64,000 nt of DNA from Aliiglaciecola sp041538045 (GTDB lineage: Bacteria; Pseudomonadota; Gammaproteobacteria; Enterobacterales; Alteromonadaceae): the NCBI RefSeq assembly GCF_041538045.1, contig NZ_JBGOSE010000005.1:186001-250000 (forward strand). The letters are read 5' to 3'. The position numbers and the translations under genes were made by a program. Under the pieces are notes generated by a model. It did no database searches, was not told the DNA's origin, and worked only from the letters and a program-made list of their open reading frames with translations. Shown in pieces: positions 1 through 9,507 of this stretch (the first letter of the stretch is position 1; every line of letters starts with the position of its first letter).

Positions 1-449
1 GTAGAACGAATTTTAAAGCTTTGTTTCATAGTTTACGTAAAAACTAGATCAGCAAGCAATGAGGGCATTGGAAAAGGTTCCAAAGTTTCTGTCCGCCAAC
101 GGTGCTCTTTTAGCCGATAAATTACGCACACTAGGGCGAAGCCGAATTTCTATTTTTTATAGATAAAGGTATTGAAGAAGGTAGTGATAAGCTTGGTTGA
201 AATTGATATTCCTTTTGGAATACCAACCTCCTAGGTCAACGAGGCTTGCTAGACGCTGCAGTCAATCTTGGTATTGCCCACCGCCAATTATCTTGGAGTA
301 GGCTTAAATTTAACTACATAAATTGTGTACTTTTATTAACCTAGTTACTAACTGTATTTGGGTTCTGCTTAAACCAACCTTCTTTTTGTACATATAGCGC
401 GATATTTAACCGCTGACAAGTGTAAGTTTGGTTTAGCAACATCGTGGAG
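1..449. other. Left-edge stretch without a recognisable gene
   Basis: No open frame here resembles a known family on either strand. The longest frames entering from the left edge stop within about 120 bases. The stretch may be a degraded gene or the intergenic region downstream of the esterase, which ends at 450 on the minus strand. Confidence 0.4.
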
Positions 450-1121
450 TTAGCCCAAACGCTCCTGTAACCACTGAGAAACGTCTTTAATTTCCTGTGG
501 GCAAACGTTGTGTTGCATCGCATACTCTTTCCACTTTACTGGGTAACCAAGATCTTCGAGTACCTTAAAGGATCCATGTCCTAAAAACATCGGAACCACT
601 TCATCTTGTTGCCCATGAGCACAAAGTATCGGTGTATTTTTGTTGGCTTCATGAACTTCGTTGGCAAACTTATCTGGTTCAGACATATAAGTTGAAAGTG
701 CCATAATCCCAGCTAGTTTTTCTGGGTAGCGAGTGCCTAAATGAAGGGCAATTACGCCGCCTTGCGAAAACCCGGCTAACACTATGCGTTCTGCTGGTAT
801 GCCTTTGGCTTTTTCCGCTTCAATTAATTGTGCAACTTTAGCGGCTGAGTCCAAAACACCATCTACATCGGCGCGATTATTAAAATCCATGGTTTTAATG
901 TCGTACCATGCGCGCATTGGCATGCCATTGTTAATGGTTACGGGTCTAACGGGAGCGTGGGGAAAAACAAAACGAACCGCCATACTTTCAGGCAACTTCA
1001 ATTCAGGTACAATTGGCGCAAAACCATTACCTGAATCTCCTAAACCGTGCATCCAAATTACGACAGCATCGTGTGGCTTTTTGGGATTCACTTCTACGTA
1101 GGGCAATAACTGCTCACTCAT
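450..1121 (-). CDS. Carboxylesterase / acyl-protein thioesterase-like alpha/beta hydrolase
   Basis: This 223-residue protein belongs to the phospholipase/carboxylesterase family (PF02230-like) of small cytosolic serine esterases. The N-terminal HGLGDSG oxyanion-hole segment is at residues 25-31, the nucleophile elbow GFSQGG holds Ser119, and the likely partners are Asp173 (GQQDEVVP) and His204 (MQHNVCP). In many relatives the last motif reads GMGHSVCP, so the residue before the His differs slightly here. It has no signal peptide. It lies 22 bases downstream of cyaY on the same strand and is probably co-transcribed with it. The natural substrate cannot be read from sequence. Confidence 0.88.
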   Translation of the reverse strand: MSEQLLPYVEVNPKKPHDAVVIWMHGLGDSGNGFAPIVPELKLPESMAVRFVFPHAPVRPVTINNGMPMRAWYDIKTMDFNNRADVDGVLDSAAKVAQLIEAEKAKGIPAERIVLAGFSQGGVIALHLGTRYPEKLAGIMALSTYMSEPDKFANEVHEANKNTPILCAHGQQDEVVPMFLGHGSFKVLEDLGYPVKWKEYAMQHNVCPQEIKDVSQWLQERLG

Positions 1122-1143
1122 TTAGCTGCTTCCTTTGATCTTT

Positions 1144-1458
1144 TTAAGATAATTTTACGGGTTGTTCTGCTTGTTTGCTGGCTGCTTCATCAATAAATGA
1201 CCAAAACTCAACACCGGTGCGCTCGTCAATCCACAAGCCATCCTCAAAGTTGAAATGATGACCATTATATTTGGTGGCCACCCATAGTTGGTGCAAAGGT
1301 GCTTGTTTATTTAAAATGATCTTGGTTTTGTTCAAAAATTCTAGGGTTAATATCCCTTCTGCCGATTCATAATCGATATCCACTTCGCATGCGTCTAAGG
1401 CTTCTTCCAATTGGATAAACATGTCATCTACAAGTTGGTGATACTGGCTGTCATTCAT
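1144..1458 (-). CDS. cyaY: Iron donor protein CyaY (bacterial frataxin)
   Basis: The 104-residue length and the pattern match bacterial frataxin, a cytosolic iron-binding protein that modulates Fe-S cluster assembly on IscS/IscU. The acidic first helix (DDMFIQLEEALDACEVDIDYESAEG) supplies the iron-binding ridge, followed by the beta-sheet core ILTLEFLNKTKIILNKQAPLHQLWVA split over residues 35-63 and the conserved GHHFNFEDGLW segment. It is divergent from gmk, with an 80-base shared upstream region, and is followed closely by the esterase gene. Confidence 0.93.
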   Translation of the reverse strand: MNDSQYHQLVDDMFIQLEEALDACEVDIDYESAEGILTLEFLNKTKIILNKQAPLHQLWVATKYNGHHFNFEDGLWIDERTGVEFWSFIDEAASKQAEQPVKLS

Positions 1459-1538
1459 TTCGAGATTCGCTAGTTAGGTAATAAGTCAGAATATGTTAAC
1501 ATTGCTGAAAATTCGCGACAGTTATTTTATAAAAATTT

Positions 1539-2183
1539 ATGGCAAAAGCACCCGGTAATTTATTTATTTTGGCCGCACCCTCAGGAGCGGGTAAATCTAG
1601 TCTCATTAATGCATTAATTGAAAGGCATAGTGAGTCGACCATGCACAGTAACAAAATGCAGGTCTCTGTTTCTCATACCACTCGCGCTCCTAGGCCGGGA
1701 GAGGTTGATGGGCAACATTATCATTTCGTTTCCAGAGAGGAATTCGAAGAAAACATTAAACAACAAGTGTTTTTCGAATGGGCAGAGGTATTCGGTAATT
1801 ATTACGGCACGTCACGTGTGGTAATTGAAGAAACCCTAAAACAAGGCACCGATATCTTCTTGGATATTGATTGGCAAGGGGCTCGTCAGGTGAAAGCACA
1901 AATTCCTGACACTGCGACTATTTTTGTTGCACCGCCTTCTCGTGATGAACTTTTTCGTCGGTTAACCCAACGAAATCAGGACTCAGAGGAAGTGATCCAA
2001 CAACGAATGAAAGAAGCTGAGTCAGAAATCTCTCATTATCACGAATTTGACTTTATCGTGGTAAACGATGATTTTGAGTCAGCTTTAAATGAGTTAGACT
2101 CGATAGTAAGCGCTCGCAGACTTAGGAAAGAGAAGCAGGTTATCCGTCATGCAGGTTTATTTGCCAATTTACTTGGAAAATAA
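1539..2183 (+). CDS. gmk: Guanylate kinase
   Basis: Guanylate kinase phosphorylates GMP to GDP with ATP in purine nucleotide salvage and synthesis. The 214-residue protein has the P-loop APSGAGKS at residues 13-20, the GMP-binding segment SHTTRAPRPGEVDGQHYHFV, and the lid arginines in RLTQRNQD. Length and motif order are normal for the family. It opens the conserved gmk-rpoZ-spoT gene order seen in gammaproteobacteria. The Shine-Dalgarno sequence is weak, but the MAKAPGNLFI start fits the family N-terminus. Confidence 0.96.
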   Translation: MAKAPGNLFILAAPSGAGKSSLINALIERHSESTMHSNKMQVSVSHTTRAPRPGEVDGQHYHFVSREEFEENIKQQVFFEWAEVFGNYYGTSRVVIEETLKQGTDIFLDIDWQGARQVKAQIPDTATIFVAPPSRDELFRRLTQRNQDSEEVIQQRMKEAESEISHYHEFDFIVVNDDFESALNELDSIVSARRLRKEKQVIRHAGLFANLLGK

Positions 2184-2289
2184 TCCGCCGAATGATCGTG
2201 AAAGATCTTTCTTTTAGGCCGATAAAAACGTAAACTACTCGACCTTTTTTTGAACACCTTTAGACATATCGACCACCTCGGAGAAATAT

Positions 2290-2559
2290 ATGGCTCGTGT
2301 AACAGTAGAAGATGCCGTAGATAAAATTGGCAATCGTTTTGATTTAGTATTAGTTGCTGCTAAGCGCGCACGTCAGATTGCTATTGAAGGCAAAGAAGCT
2401 CATGTTCCTATGGGAAATGACAAACCCACAGTAATCTCTCTTCGTGAAATTGAAGAAGGTTTTGTTGATGCATCAACAATTGCAGCTGAAGCAATTCGTG
2501 ACCAACAAGAGCACGATGAAGCTGAGTTTTCATCAGTTGCTAACATCCTGTCTGAGTAA
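2290..2559 (+). CDS. rpoZ: DNA-directed RNA polymerase omega subunit
   Basis: The 89-residue omega subunit helps fold and assemble the beta-prime subunit of RNA polymerase and forms part of a ppGpp-binding site in gammaproteobacteria. The conserved opening MARVTVEDAVDKIGNRFDLV, the ARQIA segment and the KPTVISLREIEEG segment are all present. A good ribosome site (CGGAGAAAT) lies just before the start. It sits directly upstream of spoT, the ppGpp hydrolase/synthetase gene. Confidence 0.97.
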   Translation: MARVTVEDAVDKIGNRFDLVLVAAKRARQIAIEGKEAHVPMGNDKPTVISLREIEEGFVDASTIAAEAIRDQQEHDEAEFSSVANILSE

Positions 2560-2569
2560 AATTAAGCCA

Positions 2570-2595
2570 ATCCTGAACTCATATGAGTTCAGGAT
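2570..2595. other. Perfect 26-bp palindrome between rpoZ and spoT
   Basis: Two 13-base arms (ATCCTGAACTCAT and its exact complement) abut without a spacer, 10 bases after the rpoZ stop. No T-run follows on the plus strand, so it is not a standard intrinsic terminator. It may be an mRNA-stabilising or processing hairpin between rpoZ and spoT, or a protein-binding site. Only the symmetry is observed. Confidence 0.6.
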
Positions 2596-2667
2596 GAACT
2601 TATTGGCTGACAATCTAACAAAATCCTCGTATTCTTAACTGCAAAGTTAACTAAAAGCATGTGTTAA

Positions 2668-4785
2668 GTGTATTTATTCGAAGGCCTTAAAAACAAACTA
2701 AGTGATTACCTACCTCTAGACGCCGTTGAGGGGATTGAGGCTGCCTTCGTTTTAGCTAAAGATGCACACGATGGACAAATGCGTTCCAGCGGTGATCCTT
2801 ACATTACCCATCCCGTTGCGGTAGCAGGGATTCTTGCCGATATGCACCTAGATGAAGAATCCATCAAATCTGCATTGTTACACGACGTTATTGAAGACAC
2901 TCACTACTCTAAAGAAGATTTGGTGGAAGCATTTGGTGAAACTGTTGGTGATTTAGTTGAAGGTGTATCTAAACTAGATAAAATCCAGTTTAGTACCAAA
3001 CAAGAAGCCCAAGCCGAAAACTTCCGCAAAATGATGATGGCTATGGTGCAAGATATTCGTGTCATCCTGATTAAACTTGCTGACCGAACCCACAATATGC
3101 GCACTTTGGGTTCTTTGCGACCGGACAAACGTCGCAGAATAGCCAGAGAAACCCTCGAAATTTATGCTCCCATCGCCCACCGTCTTGGTATCCACGATAT
3201 AAAAAATGAATTAGAAGACTTAGGTTTTCAGGCGATGTATCCCATGCGTCACAGAGCATTATCGGCGGCAGTTAAGCAAGCTCGGGGTAATCGCAAAGAA
3301 ATTATCGAAAATACCCGCCATGAAGTCGAAACTCGCTTACAAGCCAATGGCCTTGAAGCTCAAGTCGTTGGCCGTGAAAAGCATTTGTATTCCATTTATA
3401 AAAAAATGAAGAACAAAGAGCTGCTGTTCAACGAAGTCATGGATATTTATGCGTTTCGAGTTATCGTCAACTCTGTAGATAATTGCTATCGTGGTTTAGG
3501 TGCAATGCATGGGTTATACAAACCCATTGAAGGACGCTTTAAAGATTATGTAGCCATTCCTCGCACCAATGGTTATCAGTCATTACACACCTCTCTTATC
3601 GGACCCCATGGTATTCCCGTGGAGATTCAAATTCGAACCAATGAAATGGATCAGATGGCTGATAAAGGTGTGGCCGCCCATTGGATTTATAAAGACGACG
3701 GTGAAACTCAACAGGGCACTACGGCGCAAGTTAGAGCGCGTAAGTGGATGCAGTCTTTATTAGAGTTGCAGCAAAGTGCTAGCTCATCATTCGAATTTAT
3801 TGAAAACGTTAAAACCGATTTATTCCCTGACGAAATATATGTTTTTACGCCAGACGGACGCATTGTTGAATTGCCTATGGGCGCTACGCCTGTGGATTTT
3901 GCTTACGCAGTGCATACTGATGTGGGAAATTCTTGTGTAGGTGTGCGGGTTGAACGACGAAATTATTCCCTGAACAAGCCACTGCAAAACGGTCAATTAG
4001 TGGAAATTATTACCTCTCCAAGGGCGAAGCCCAACGCTAACTGGCTTAATTTTGTGGTTAGTGCCCGAGCCCGTGCAAATATTCGCCAATACCTTAAACG
4101 CCAGCAGTCTGAAGAGGCGATTAGCATGGGGAATCGTTTATTGCGCCACGCTTTAGGGGCTAGAAGATTGGACGATATTCCTCAACAAGATAGAGATCGT
4201 GTTGTGGCGGAAACTAAGCATAATTCTTTTGACGAATTACTATCAGAAATAGGTTTAGGAAACGAGCTTAGCGCGATTGTTGCTCGACGTTTGTTGGGTG
4301 AGTCTGAAGTGCTACCGGAAAAAGGTCGCAATGTCGCTATCCGAGGCACTGAAGGCCTATTAGTTACTTATCCTAAATGTTGTTACCCCATTCCCGGTGA
4401 TGAAATTATTGCCATTCTAAGTCCAGGGCGAGGCATGGTTATTCATCAGGTTGGTTGTAGCAATATTCGTAAGTTAAGCAAAGAAGAACCACAACGTGTA
4501 TTGCCTATGCATTGGGATAATGAAGCCCATGGTGAGTTCAAAGCTTCAGTTCGAATAGAACTTATTAATCACCAAGGCACATTAGCCACGTTAACCAATG
4601 CCGTAGCTTCTTGTGATTCCAATATAATTGGCTTACAAACCGAAGAAAAAGAAAGCAATGTTTATTACATTGATATTGAGTTAACCACCAAAAATCGCGT
4701 ACATCTGGCGAAGATAATGCGAAAAATTCGCTCTATGCCGGAAGTACAAAAAGTCTCTCGTCATAGTAAAATTCGACACAACTAA
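2668..4785 (+). CDS. spoT: Bifunctional (p)ppGpp synthetase/hydrolase SpoT
   Basis: SpoT balances the stringent-response alarmone (p)ppGpp. The 705-residue protein shows the N-terminal HD hydrolase domain (LLHDVIEDT with His72-Asp73), the RelA/SpoT synthetase domain (YSIYKKMKNK, YAFRVIV, GRFKDYVAIPRTNGYQSLHT), a TGS domain (EIYVFTPDGRIVELPMGATPVDFAYAVHTDVG split around 391-421), and a C-terminal ACT domain. The start is GTG, giving MYLFEGLKNKLSDYLP, which matches the family N-terminus. It is followed after 11 bases by ridA, so the two are likely co-transcribed. Confidence 0.97.
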   Translation: MYLFEGLKNKLSDYLPLDAVEGIEAAFVLAKDAHDGQMRSSGDPYITHPVAVAGILADMHLDEESIKSALLHDVIEDTHYSKEDLVEAFGETVGDLVEGVSKLDKIQFSTKQEAQAENFRKMMMAMVQDIRVILIKLADRTHNMRTLGSLRPDKRRRIARETLEIYAPIAHRLGIHDIKNELEDLGFQAMYPMRHRALSAAVKQARGNRKEIIENTRHEVETRLQANGLEAQVVGREKHLYSIYKKMKNKELLFNEVMDIYAFRVIVNSVDNCYRGLGAMHGLYKPIEGRFKDYVAIPRTNGYQSLHTSLIGPHGIPVEIQIRTNEMDQMADKGVAAHWIYKDDGETQQGTTAQVRARKWMQSLLELQQSASSSFEFIENVKTDLFPDEIYVFTPDGRIVELPMGATPVDFAYAVHTDVGNSCVGVRVERRNYSLNKPLQNGQLVEIITSPRAKPNANWLNFVVSARARANIRQYLKRQQSEEAISMGNRLLRHALGARRLDDIPQQDRDRVVAETKHNSFDELLSEIGLGNELSAIVARRLLGESEVLPEKGRNVAIRGTEGLLVTYPKCCYPIPGDEIIAILSPGRGMVIHQVGCSNIRKLSKEEPQRVLPMHWDNEAHGEFKASVRIELINHQGTLATLTNAVASCDSNIIGLQTEEKESNVYYIDIELTTKNRVHLAKIMRKIRSMPEVQKVSRHSKIRHN

Positions 4786-4796
4786 GGTAAAAAATT

Positions 4797-5183
4797 ATGT
4801 CAAAGTCCGTAATCCACACTAACCGGGCCCCGCAAGCTATTGGTACTTATAGCCAAGCCGTGAAATCGGGTACAACTGTATATTTGTCAGGCCAAATACC
4901 TTTGGTAGCAGAAACTATGGAAATGGTATCGAACGATTTTAAAACCCAAGCCATTCAGGTTTTCGATAATGTTACCGCTGTTTGTGAAGCTGCTGGTGGC
5001 ACTACCAATGACTTAGTTAAAGTGAATATATTTTTAACGGATTTATCCAACTTCGCTACAGTTAATGAAGTGATGAGCCAATACTTTAAGCAGCCATATC
5101 CTGCAAGAGCAGCTATCGGTGTGAAAGAGTTACCTAAAGGCTCACAAATCGAAATTGACGGTGTAATGGAATTGCCTGAGTGA
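4797..5183 (+). CDS. ridA: RidA family enamine/imine deaminase
   Basis: RidA proteins hydrolyse reactive enamine/imine intermediates such as 2-aminoacrylate formed by PLP enzymes. The 128-residue protein has the family features APQAIGTYSQAV near the N-terminus, SGQIPL, and the C-terminal PARAAIGVKELPKGSQIEID with the conserved Arg and Glu that bind the carboxylate substrate. The location between spoT and trmH is common in Alteromonadales and related orders. Length is typical of the trimeric family. Confidence 0.93.
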   Translation: MSKSVIHTNRAPQAIGTYSQAVKSGTTVYLSGQIPLVAETMEMVSNDFKTQAIQVFDNVTAVCEAAGGTTNDLVKVNIFLTDLSNFATVNEVMSQYFKQPYPARAAIGVKELPKGSQIEIDGVMELPE

Positions 5184-5225
5184 TATTGCGTTAGAAAACG
5201 TAGTTTTTAGTTAGAGGTTTTTTTA

Positions 5226-5918
5226 GTGTCAGTGTCACCAGAACGTTATCAAAAAATTCGGGATGTGCTACGCAAGCGACAAACAAGCTTAACCGTTTGT
5301 TTAGAGCAAGTGCATAAACCCCATAATGTTTCCGCTGTAGTCAGAAGTTGTGATGCCGTAGGTATTCATCGAGTTCATGCAGTCTGGGATGACGAAACCA
5401 AAGAGTTACGCGGTGGCACCGCCATGGGCAGCCAGAATTGGGTGTACATGGAGAACCATCAGAGTATCGGCGATGCGGTTAGTCATTTGAAAAGCCAAGA
5501 CATGCAGGTACTTGTGACCCATTTGTCAGATGAAGCCGTGGATTTTCGAGATGTCGATTATACTAAGCCAACTGCGATAATTTTAGGCCAAGAAAAGTAC
5601 GGTGCTACGCAACAAGCCATTGAATTAGCTGATCAAGAAATTGTGATTCCGATGGTCGGAATGGTGCAATCCCTCAATGTTAGTGTTGCCGCCGCCCTTG
5701 TTTTATACGAAGCCCAGCGGCAACGACAAATTGCAGGTATGTATGATTCTCAGCATCTGGAGGAATCGGATTGTCAGAAAATGCTGTTCGAACGAGGTTA
5801 CCCCGACTTCCGCAGACTTTGTGACGAAAAAAATCTGCCATACCCACATATCGACGAACAAGGCAGCATAGTCGCCGACAACGATTGGTGGCAAGCGCTA
5901 CAATTCAAAACCCCGTAG
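5226..5918 (+). CDS. trmH: tRNA (guanosine(18)-2'-O)-methyltransferase TrmH
   Basis: This SpoU/SPOUT-class enzyme methylates the 2'-O of G18 in tRNA D-loops using S-adenosylmethionine. The 230-residue protein has the motif 1 NVSAVVRSCDAVGI, motif 2 LGQEKYG and motif 3 VGMVQSLNVSVAAAL that form the trefoil knot. The start is GTG at 5226; a second in-frame GTG lies two codons on. The stop codon TAG (5916-5918) is formed by the GTAG of the first repeat in the following array, so the 3' end of the gene is shared with a REP element. Confidence 0.95.
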   Translation: MSVSPERYQKIRDVLRKRQTSLTVCLEQVHKPHNVSAVVRSCDAVGIHRVHAVWDDETKELRGGTAMGSQNWVYMENHQSIGDAVSHLKSQDMQVLVTHLSDEAVDFRDVDYTKPTAIILGQEKYGATQQAIELADQEIVIPMVGMVQSLNVSVAAALVLYEAQRQRQIAGMYDSQHLEESDCQKMLFERGYPDFRRLCDEKNLPYPHIDEQGSIVADNDWWQALQFKTP

Positions 5919-7142
5919 GCGGGAGCTAGATCCACGGCCTAAAGGCCATGCTACAATCTGTAGGCGGGAGCTTTAGCCTCGCGATTGCAATTTATCATTC
6001 GCTAGATCCATGGCCTAAAGGCCATGCTACAACCTGTAGGTGGGTGCTTTAGCCCCGTGATTGCAATTTATCATTCGCTACATCTATGGCCTAAAGGCCA
6101 TGCTACAACCTGTAGGCGGGAGCTTTAGCCCCGCGATTGCAATTTATCATTCGCTAGATCCACGGCCTAAAGGCCATGCTACAACCTGTAGGTGGGAGCT
6201 TTAGCCCCGCGATTGCAATTTATCATTCGCTAGATCCACGGCCTAAAGGCCATGCTACAACCTGTAGTTGGGTGCTTTGGCCCCGCGTTTGCAATTTATC
6301 ATTCGCTACATCCATGGCCTAAAGGCCATGCTACAACCTGTAGGTGGGTGCTTTGGCCCCGCGATTGCAATTTATCATTCGCTACATCTATGGCCTAAAG
6401 GCCATGCTACAACCTGTAGTTGGGTGCTTTGGCCCCGCGTTTGCAATTTATTATTCGCTACATCCATGGCCTAAAGGCCATGCTACAACCTGTAGGTGGG
6501 AGCTTTAGCCCCGCGATTGCAATTTATCATTCGCTACATCCATGGCCTAAAGGCCATGCTACAACCTGTAGGTGGGTGCTTTAGCCCCGTGATTGCAATT
6601 TATCATTCGCTACATCCATGGCCTAAAGGCCATGCTACAACCTGTAGGTGGGTGCTTTAGCCCCGTGATTGCAATTTATCATTCGCTACATCTATGGCCT
6701 AAAGGGCATGCTACAACCTGTAGGCGGGTACTTTAGCCCCGCGATTGCAATTTATCATTCGCTAGATCCATGGCCTAAAGGCCATGCTACAACCTGTAGG
6801 CGGGAGCTTTAGCCCCGCGATTGCGATTTATCATTCGCTACATCTATGGCCTAAAGGCCATGCTACAACCTGTAGGCGGGAGCTTTAGCCCCGCGTTTGC
6901 AATTTATTATTCTCTAGATCCATGGCCTAAAGGCCATGCTACAACCTGTAGGTGGGTGCTTTAGCCCCGCGATTGCAATTTATCATTCGCTACATCTATG
7001 GCCTAAAGGCCATGCTACAACCTGTAGGCGGGGGCTTTAGCCCCGCGTTTGCAATTTATTATTCTCTAGATCCATGGCCTAAAGGCCATGCTACAAAAGC
7101 GCCATATGTCCCTTTCCCATGGGCTAAAGCTCATGCTACATT
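5915..7142. repeat. REP/BIME array A: about 15 tandem 76-bp units
   Basis: After a shortened first copy, units start at 5961 and recur every 76 bases up to 7025. Each unit has a forward GTAG plus hairpin of type b (GCGGG ... GCTTTAGC ... CCCGC), a spacer containing TTGCAATTTATCATTCGCTA, and an inverted type-a hairpin (CATGGCC, TAAA loop, GGCCATG) ending in CTAC. Differences are scattered point changes. A diverged hairpin (CATGGGCTAAAGCTCATG) closes the array near 7119-7141. The array separates trmH from the next gene; any short open frames inside it are by-products of the repeats. Confidence 0.95.
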
Positions 7143-7178
7143 GTCGTTTTTGTTATTAACTTTCAAAGGAACACTACT

Positions 7179-7808
7179 ATGCGACCCCTTCACTTTATTG
7201 GCGTTTTTCTTATGCTTGTTTCGGTACAACTGTTTGCGTTGGATCGCACGGTTATTGCTGAATCTTCAGAAGACGTTACGCCATTATTAAATGGGCAAAC
7301 GATCCCCAGTGTAACCTTGCGCACCGCGGGGGGAGCGCCGGTAAGCCTTCAAGCTATGGTGATGCAACAACCAACCATCATTTTATTTTATCGCGGTGGC
7401 TGGTGCCCTTATTGCAGCCGTCAGTTGGCAGAATTGAAAGATATCGAACAGCCTTTACTTGAAATGGGTTATCAAATTCTAGCTATTTCGCCAGAATCAC
7501 CAACACGCTTACAAGAACAAAAACTCGAAACTGAATTTGCAGTTCAACTATTATCTGATGAGAGCCTACAAGCTATTAAAGGCTTTGGCATCGGGTTTTA
7601 CGTCCCAAATAAAACAAAAGAAAATTATAAAGCTAAAAAGAATATTGAATTAACTGCAGAGAGTGGCAGCAACCGTGCGGTATTGCCTGCACCTTCGGTG
7701 TTTATTACTGACAAAACTGGCTTAATTAAATTTAACTATGTTAATCCAAATTTCAGAGTAAGACCTTCGGCTGAACTGCTTTTACAAGCCGCTAAATTGA
7801 GTTTGTAA
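7179..7808 (+). CDS. Exported peroxiredoxin-like (AhpC/TSA) thiol protein
   Basis: The 209-residue protein begins with a signal-peptide-like segment (MRPLHFIGVFLMLVSVQLFA) and then a thioredoxin-fold AhpC/TSA domain. The active site is GGWCPYCSRQ with Cys76 and Cys79, a CxxC arrangement typical of peroxiredoxin-like family members that may act as thiol peroxidases or disulfide reductants. It likely works in the periplasm. A ribosome site AAAGGAAC precedes the ATG. It is inserted, with the mscS-type gene, between trmH and recG, which are neighbours in many relatives. Confidence 0.85.
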   Translation: MRPLHFIGVFLMLVSVQLFALDRTVIAESSEDVTPLLNGQTIPSVTLRTAGGAPVSLQAMVMQQPTIILFYRGGWCPYCSRQLAELKDIEQPLLEMGYQILAISPESPTRLQEQKLETEFAVQLLSDESLQAIKGFGIGFYVPNKTKENYKAKKNIELTAESGSNRAVLPAPSVFITDKTGLIKFNYVNPNFRVRPSAELLLQAAKLSL

Positions 7809-7855
7809 ATACTTACTACCAAATCTCCATACAGAATTAGCGTTGAGAAAATAGT

Positions 7856-7893
7856 GAGTCGAAATCATATGATTGATTTCGACTCTGTTTTTT
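7856..7893 (+). terminator. Intrinsic terminator after the peroxiredoxin-like gene
   Basis: A perfect 12-bp stem (GAGTCGAAATCA, 7856-7867, paired with 7874-7885) closes a 6-base loop and is followed by TG and six T residues. It lies between two convergent genes and overlaps the last codon of the mechanosensitive channel gene on the other strand. Confidence 0.85.
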
Positions 7894-9220
7894 AAGTAGT
7901 GGTTTTGCCTTTTAGCAACTCGTCGTTAAGAATTCGCACTTCACGTTGAGGGAAGGGTATCTCAATACCGTTTTCTCGCAGTGTTTCAAAGATAATCAAC
8001 ATCAAATCACCGCCCACACGGTTTTTACCATCATCAATACCTTCCATCCAAAACTCTACAAACATATTTACGCCAGAGTCGCCAAAACTATCGATTTCGC
8101 AATCAGGACGCTCTTCAAATGGCACATCCATACCGCTTATCACCGAGGGGTGTTCCGCCACGGCCTCTTTAATTAACTCTACCATGGCACGAATGTCAGT
8201 GGCGTAGGGTACGGAAAAGTCCACTCTATAGCGCTGTTTAGGATCTTTGTGGGTCCAATTAACAATTAAATTAGATATAAACTTTTCATTGGGTACTAGA
8301 ATGTCTTTACCATCATAGGTCTCTAGTACCGTGTAGCGCATTCTAAACTCACGTACAAACCCTTTGCTACCGTCGTCCATCTCTACAAAATCGCCAACGG
8401 TTAATGAACGATCCAATAAAATTATAATGCCAGAGATAAAATTTGAGGCGATGGATTGAAGCCCTAAACCTAATCCAACTCCAACAGCCCCACCAAAAAC
8501 AGCAAGCGCTGTAAGATTTATCCCCATTACATTCAAAAGTAGTAGAGCAATTATACAAAATAAGGCTACTTCAAAGAGTTTCGAAAAGACTTCTCTGGTT
8601 CGAATGTCGATAGACTCTTGTTTGCGAATGATGTCTTTGCCAAAACTATTAGAGGCACGTCCTAACCAAAAAAGCACCGCACCAAAAATGAGTACTCGGA
8701 CTACGCCATAGGCTGTAATGTTGACGTTACCTAAGGTTAGTGAAATATCTTCAAGAGCCATAATCACTGCGCCTAGAGAGCCTATTAAATGCAACAGTAG
8801 AATTGGTATGCCAACCCATTTAAAGAGCTTTGCAGCGACGGGGTTCACAACTAAAACTCGGATCATAGAATAATAAAACAGTAAAACGGCAATGGTTAAT
8901 GCGGTATCTAAAAACCATGTGGGAAATCCGTTATTTGCGCTGGTTTCAATGATCACCTTTAAGACTACTAACGCAATTAACGGGTATACCAAATAGCCAA
9001 CTCGATAGGCTAGTTTACGCATTGGGTGGGCGCTTAGGTCAGGCTCATGGTGGGTGAGGCCAACGGTATTTCGAATTTTGCCTGCCAACCAAAAAGCCAA
9101 CAAATAGACTAAAATTACTATCGTCACTTGAACATAAGTATTGGTGTCGGTTAAGCCAGTAATTGCAAATTGCCACAGTTCTTCAGCACGGATGGAAACG
9201 GTTTCCAAGTTCATAAACAC
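7892..9220 (-). CDS. MscS-family mechanosensitive ion channel
   Basis: The 442-residue inner-membrane protein has several N-terminal hydrophobic segments (about residues 30-50, 75-95, 105-125, 135-155, 170-190 and 210-235), then the MscS pore helix and beta domain. The pore region is ALAVFGGAVGVGLGLGLQSIASNFISG, split across residues 236-263, with the Gly/Ala packing typical of MscS TM3. The following GDFVEM ... RFRMRYTVLETYDG region matches the MscS beta domain. It probably releases solutes on hypo-osmotic shock. The extra N-terminal helices make it longer than E. coli MscS (286 residues). Confidence 0.9.
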   Translation of the reverse strand: MFMNLETVSIRAEELWQFAITGLTDTNTYVQVTIVILVYLLAFWLAGKIRNTVGLTHHEPDLSAHPMRKLAYRVGYLVYPLIALVVLKVIIETSANNGFPTWFLDTALTIAVLLFYYSMIRVLVVNPVAAKLFKWVGIPILLLHLIGSLGAVIMALEDISLTLGNVNITAYGVVRVLIFGAVLFWLGRASNSFGKDIIRKQESIDIRTREVFSKLFEVALFCIIALLLLNVMGINLTALAVFGGAVGVGLGLGLQSIASNFISGIIILLDRSLTVGDFVEMDDGSKGFVREFRMRYTVLETYDGKDILVPNEKFISNLIVNWTHKDPKQRYRVDFSVPYATDIRAMVELIKEAVAEHPSVISGMDVPFEERPDCEIDSFGDSGVNMFVEFWMEGIDDGKNRVGGDLMLIIFETLRENGIEIPFPQREVRILNDELLKGKTTT

Positions 9221-9507
9221 TCACATTTTCTGTTTTCTAAGCTCACTATGAATGAATAACTTCAATCCGTATAGGTGATTCAGTTTGAAACAGAATTTTA
9301 GTCTTCAATTCAATTAATTGTAGACGATGTAAACCATTCAGTTTAACCCCAAAGAAAACAACTTTTATTGCAGGCAAATTCACTCATTTCCGTGTCTATT
9401 AATGGCTGATTAACGAGGTTTTGAATTTTTAGCTTTCAGAATAGTTGTATTCTGCTCACTGTAAGGCAGAATAACAGGTTGTGTGGTTCTGAATTAAAAA
9501 GGCTCAG
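9221..9507. promoter_or_regulatory. Divergent intergenic region between mscS-type gene and recG
   Basis: About 290 bases without a gene. It must hold the promoters of both divergent genes. An inverted repeat CAGAATA-GTTG-TATTCTG is at 9437-9454, 54 bases before recG. Whether it is an operator or an attenuating hairpin cannot be decided from sequence. Confidence 0.4.

Noticed and set aside
5915..7142. CRISPR-like regular repeats (also 19226-20070 and 30089-30927)
   Set aside because: The whole 76-112 bp unit, including its spacers, is repeated; there are no unique spacers and no cas genes. The GTAG hairpins identify REP/BIME arrays.
6268..7290. Open frames such as the 68- and 112-residue ones inside array A, and similar ones at 30154-30336, 34236-34621 and 62175-62606
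   Set aside because: They are translations of the repeats themselves (recurrent LKAMLQP / GLKHP / MAFRPW patterns), lack ribosome sites and have no homology signal.
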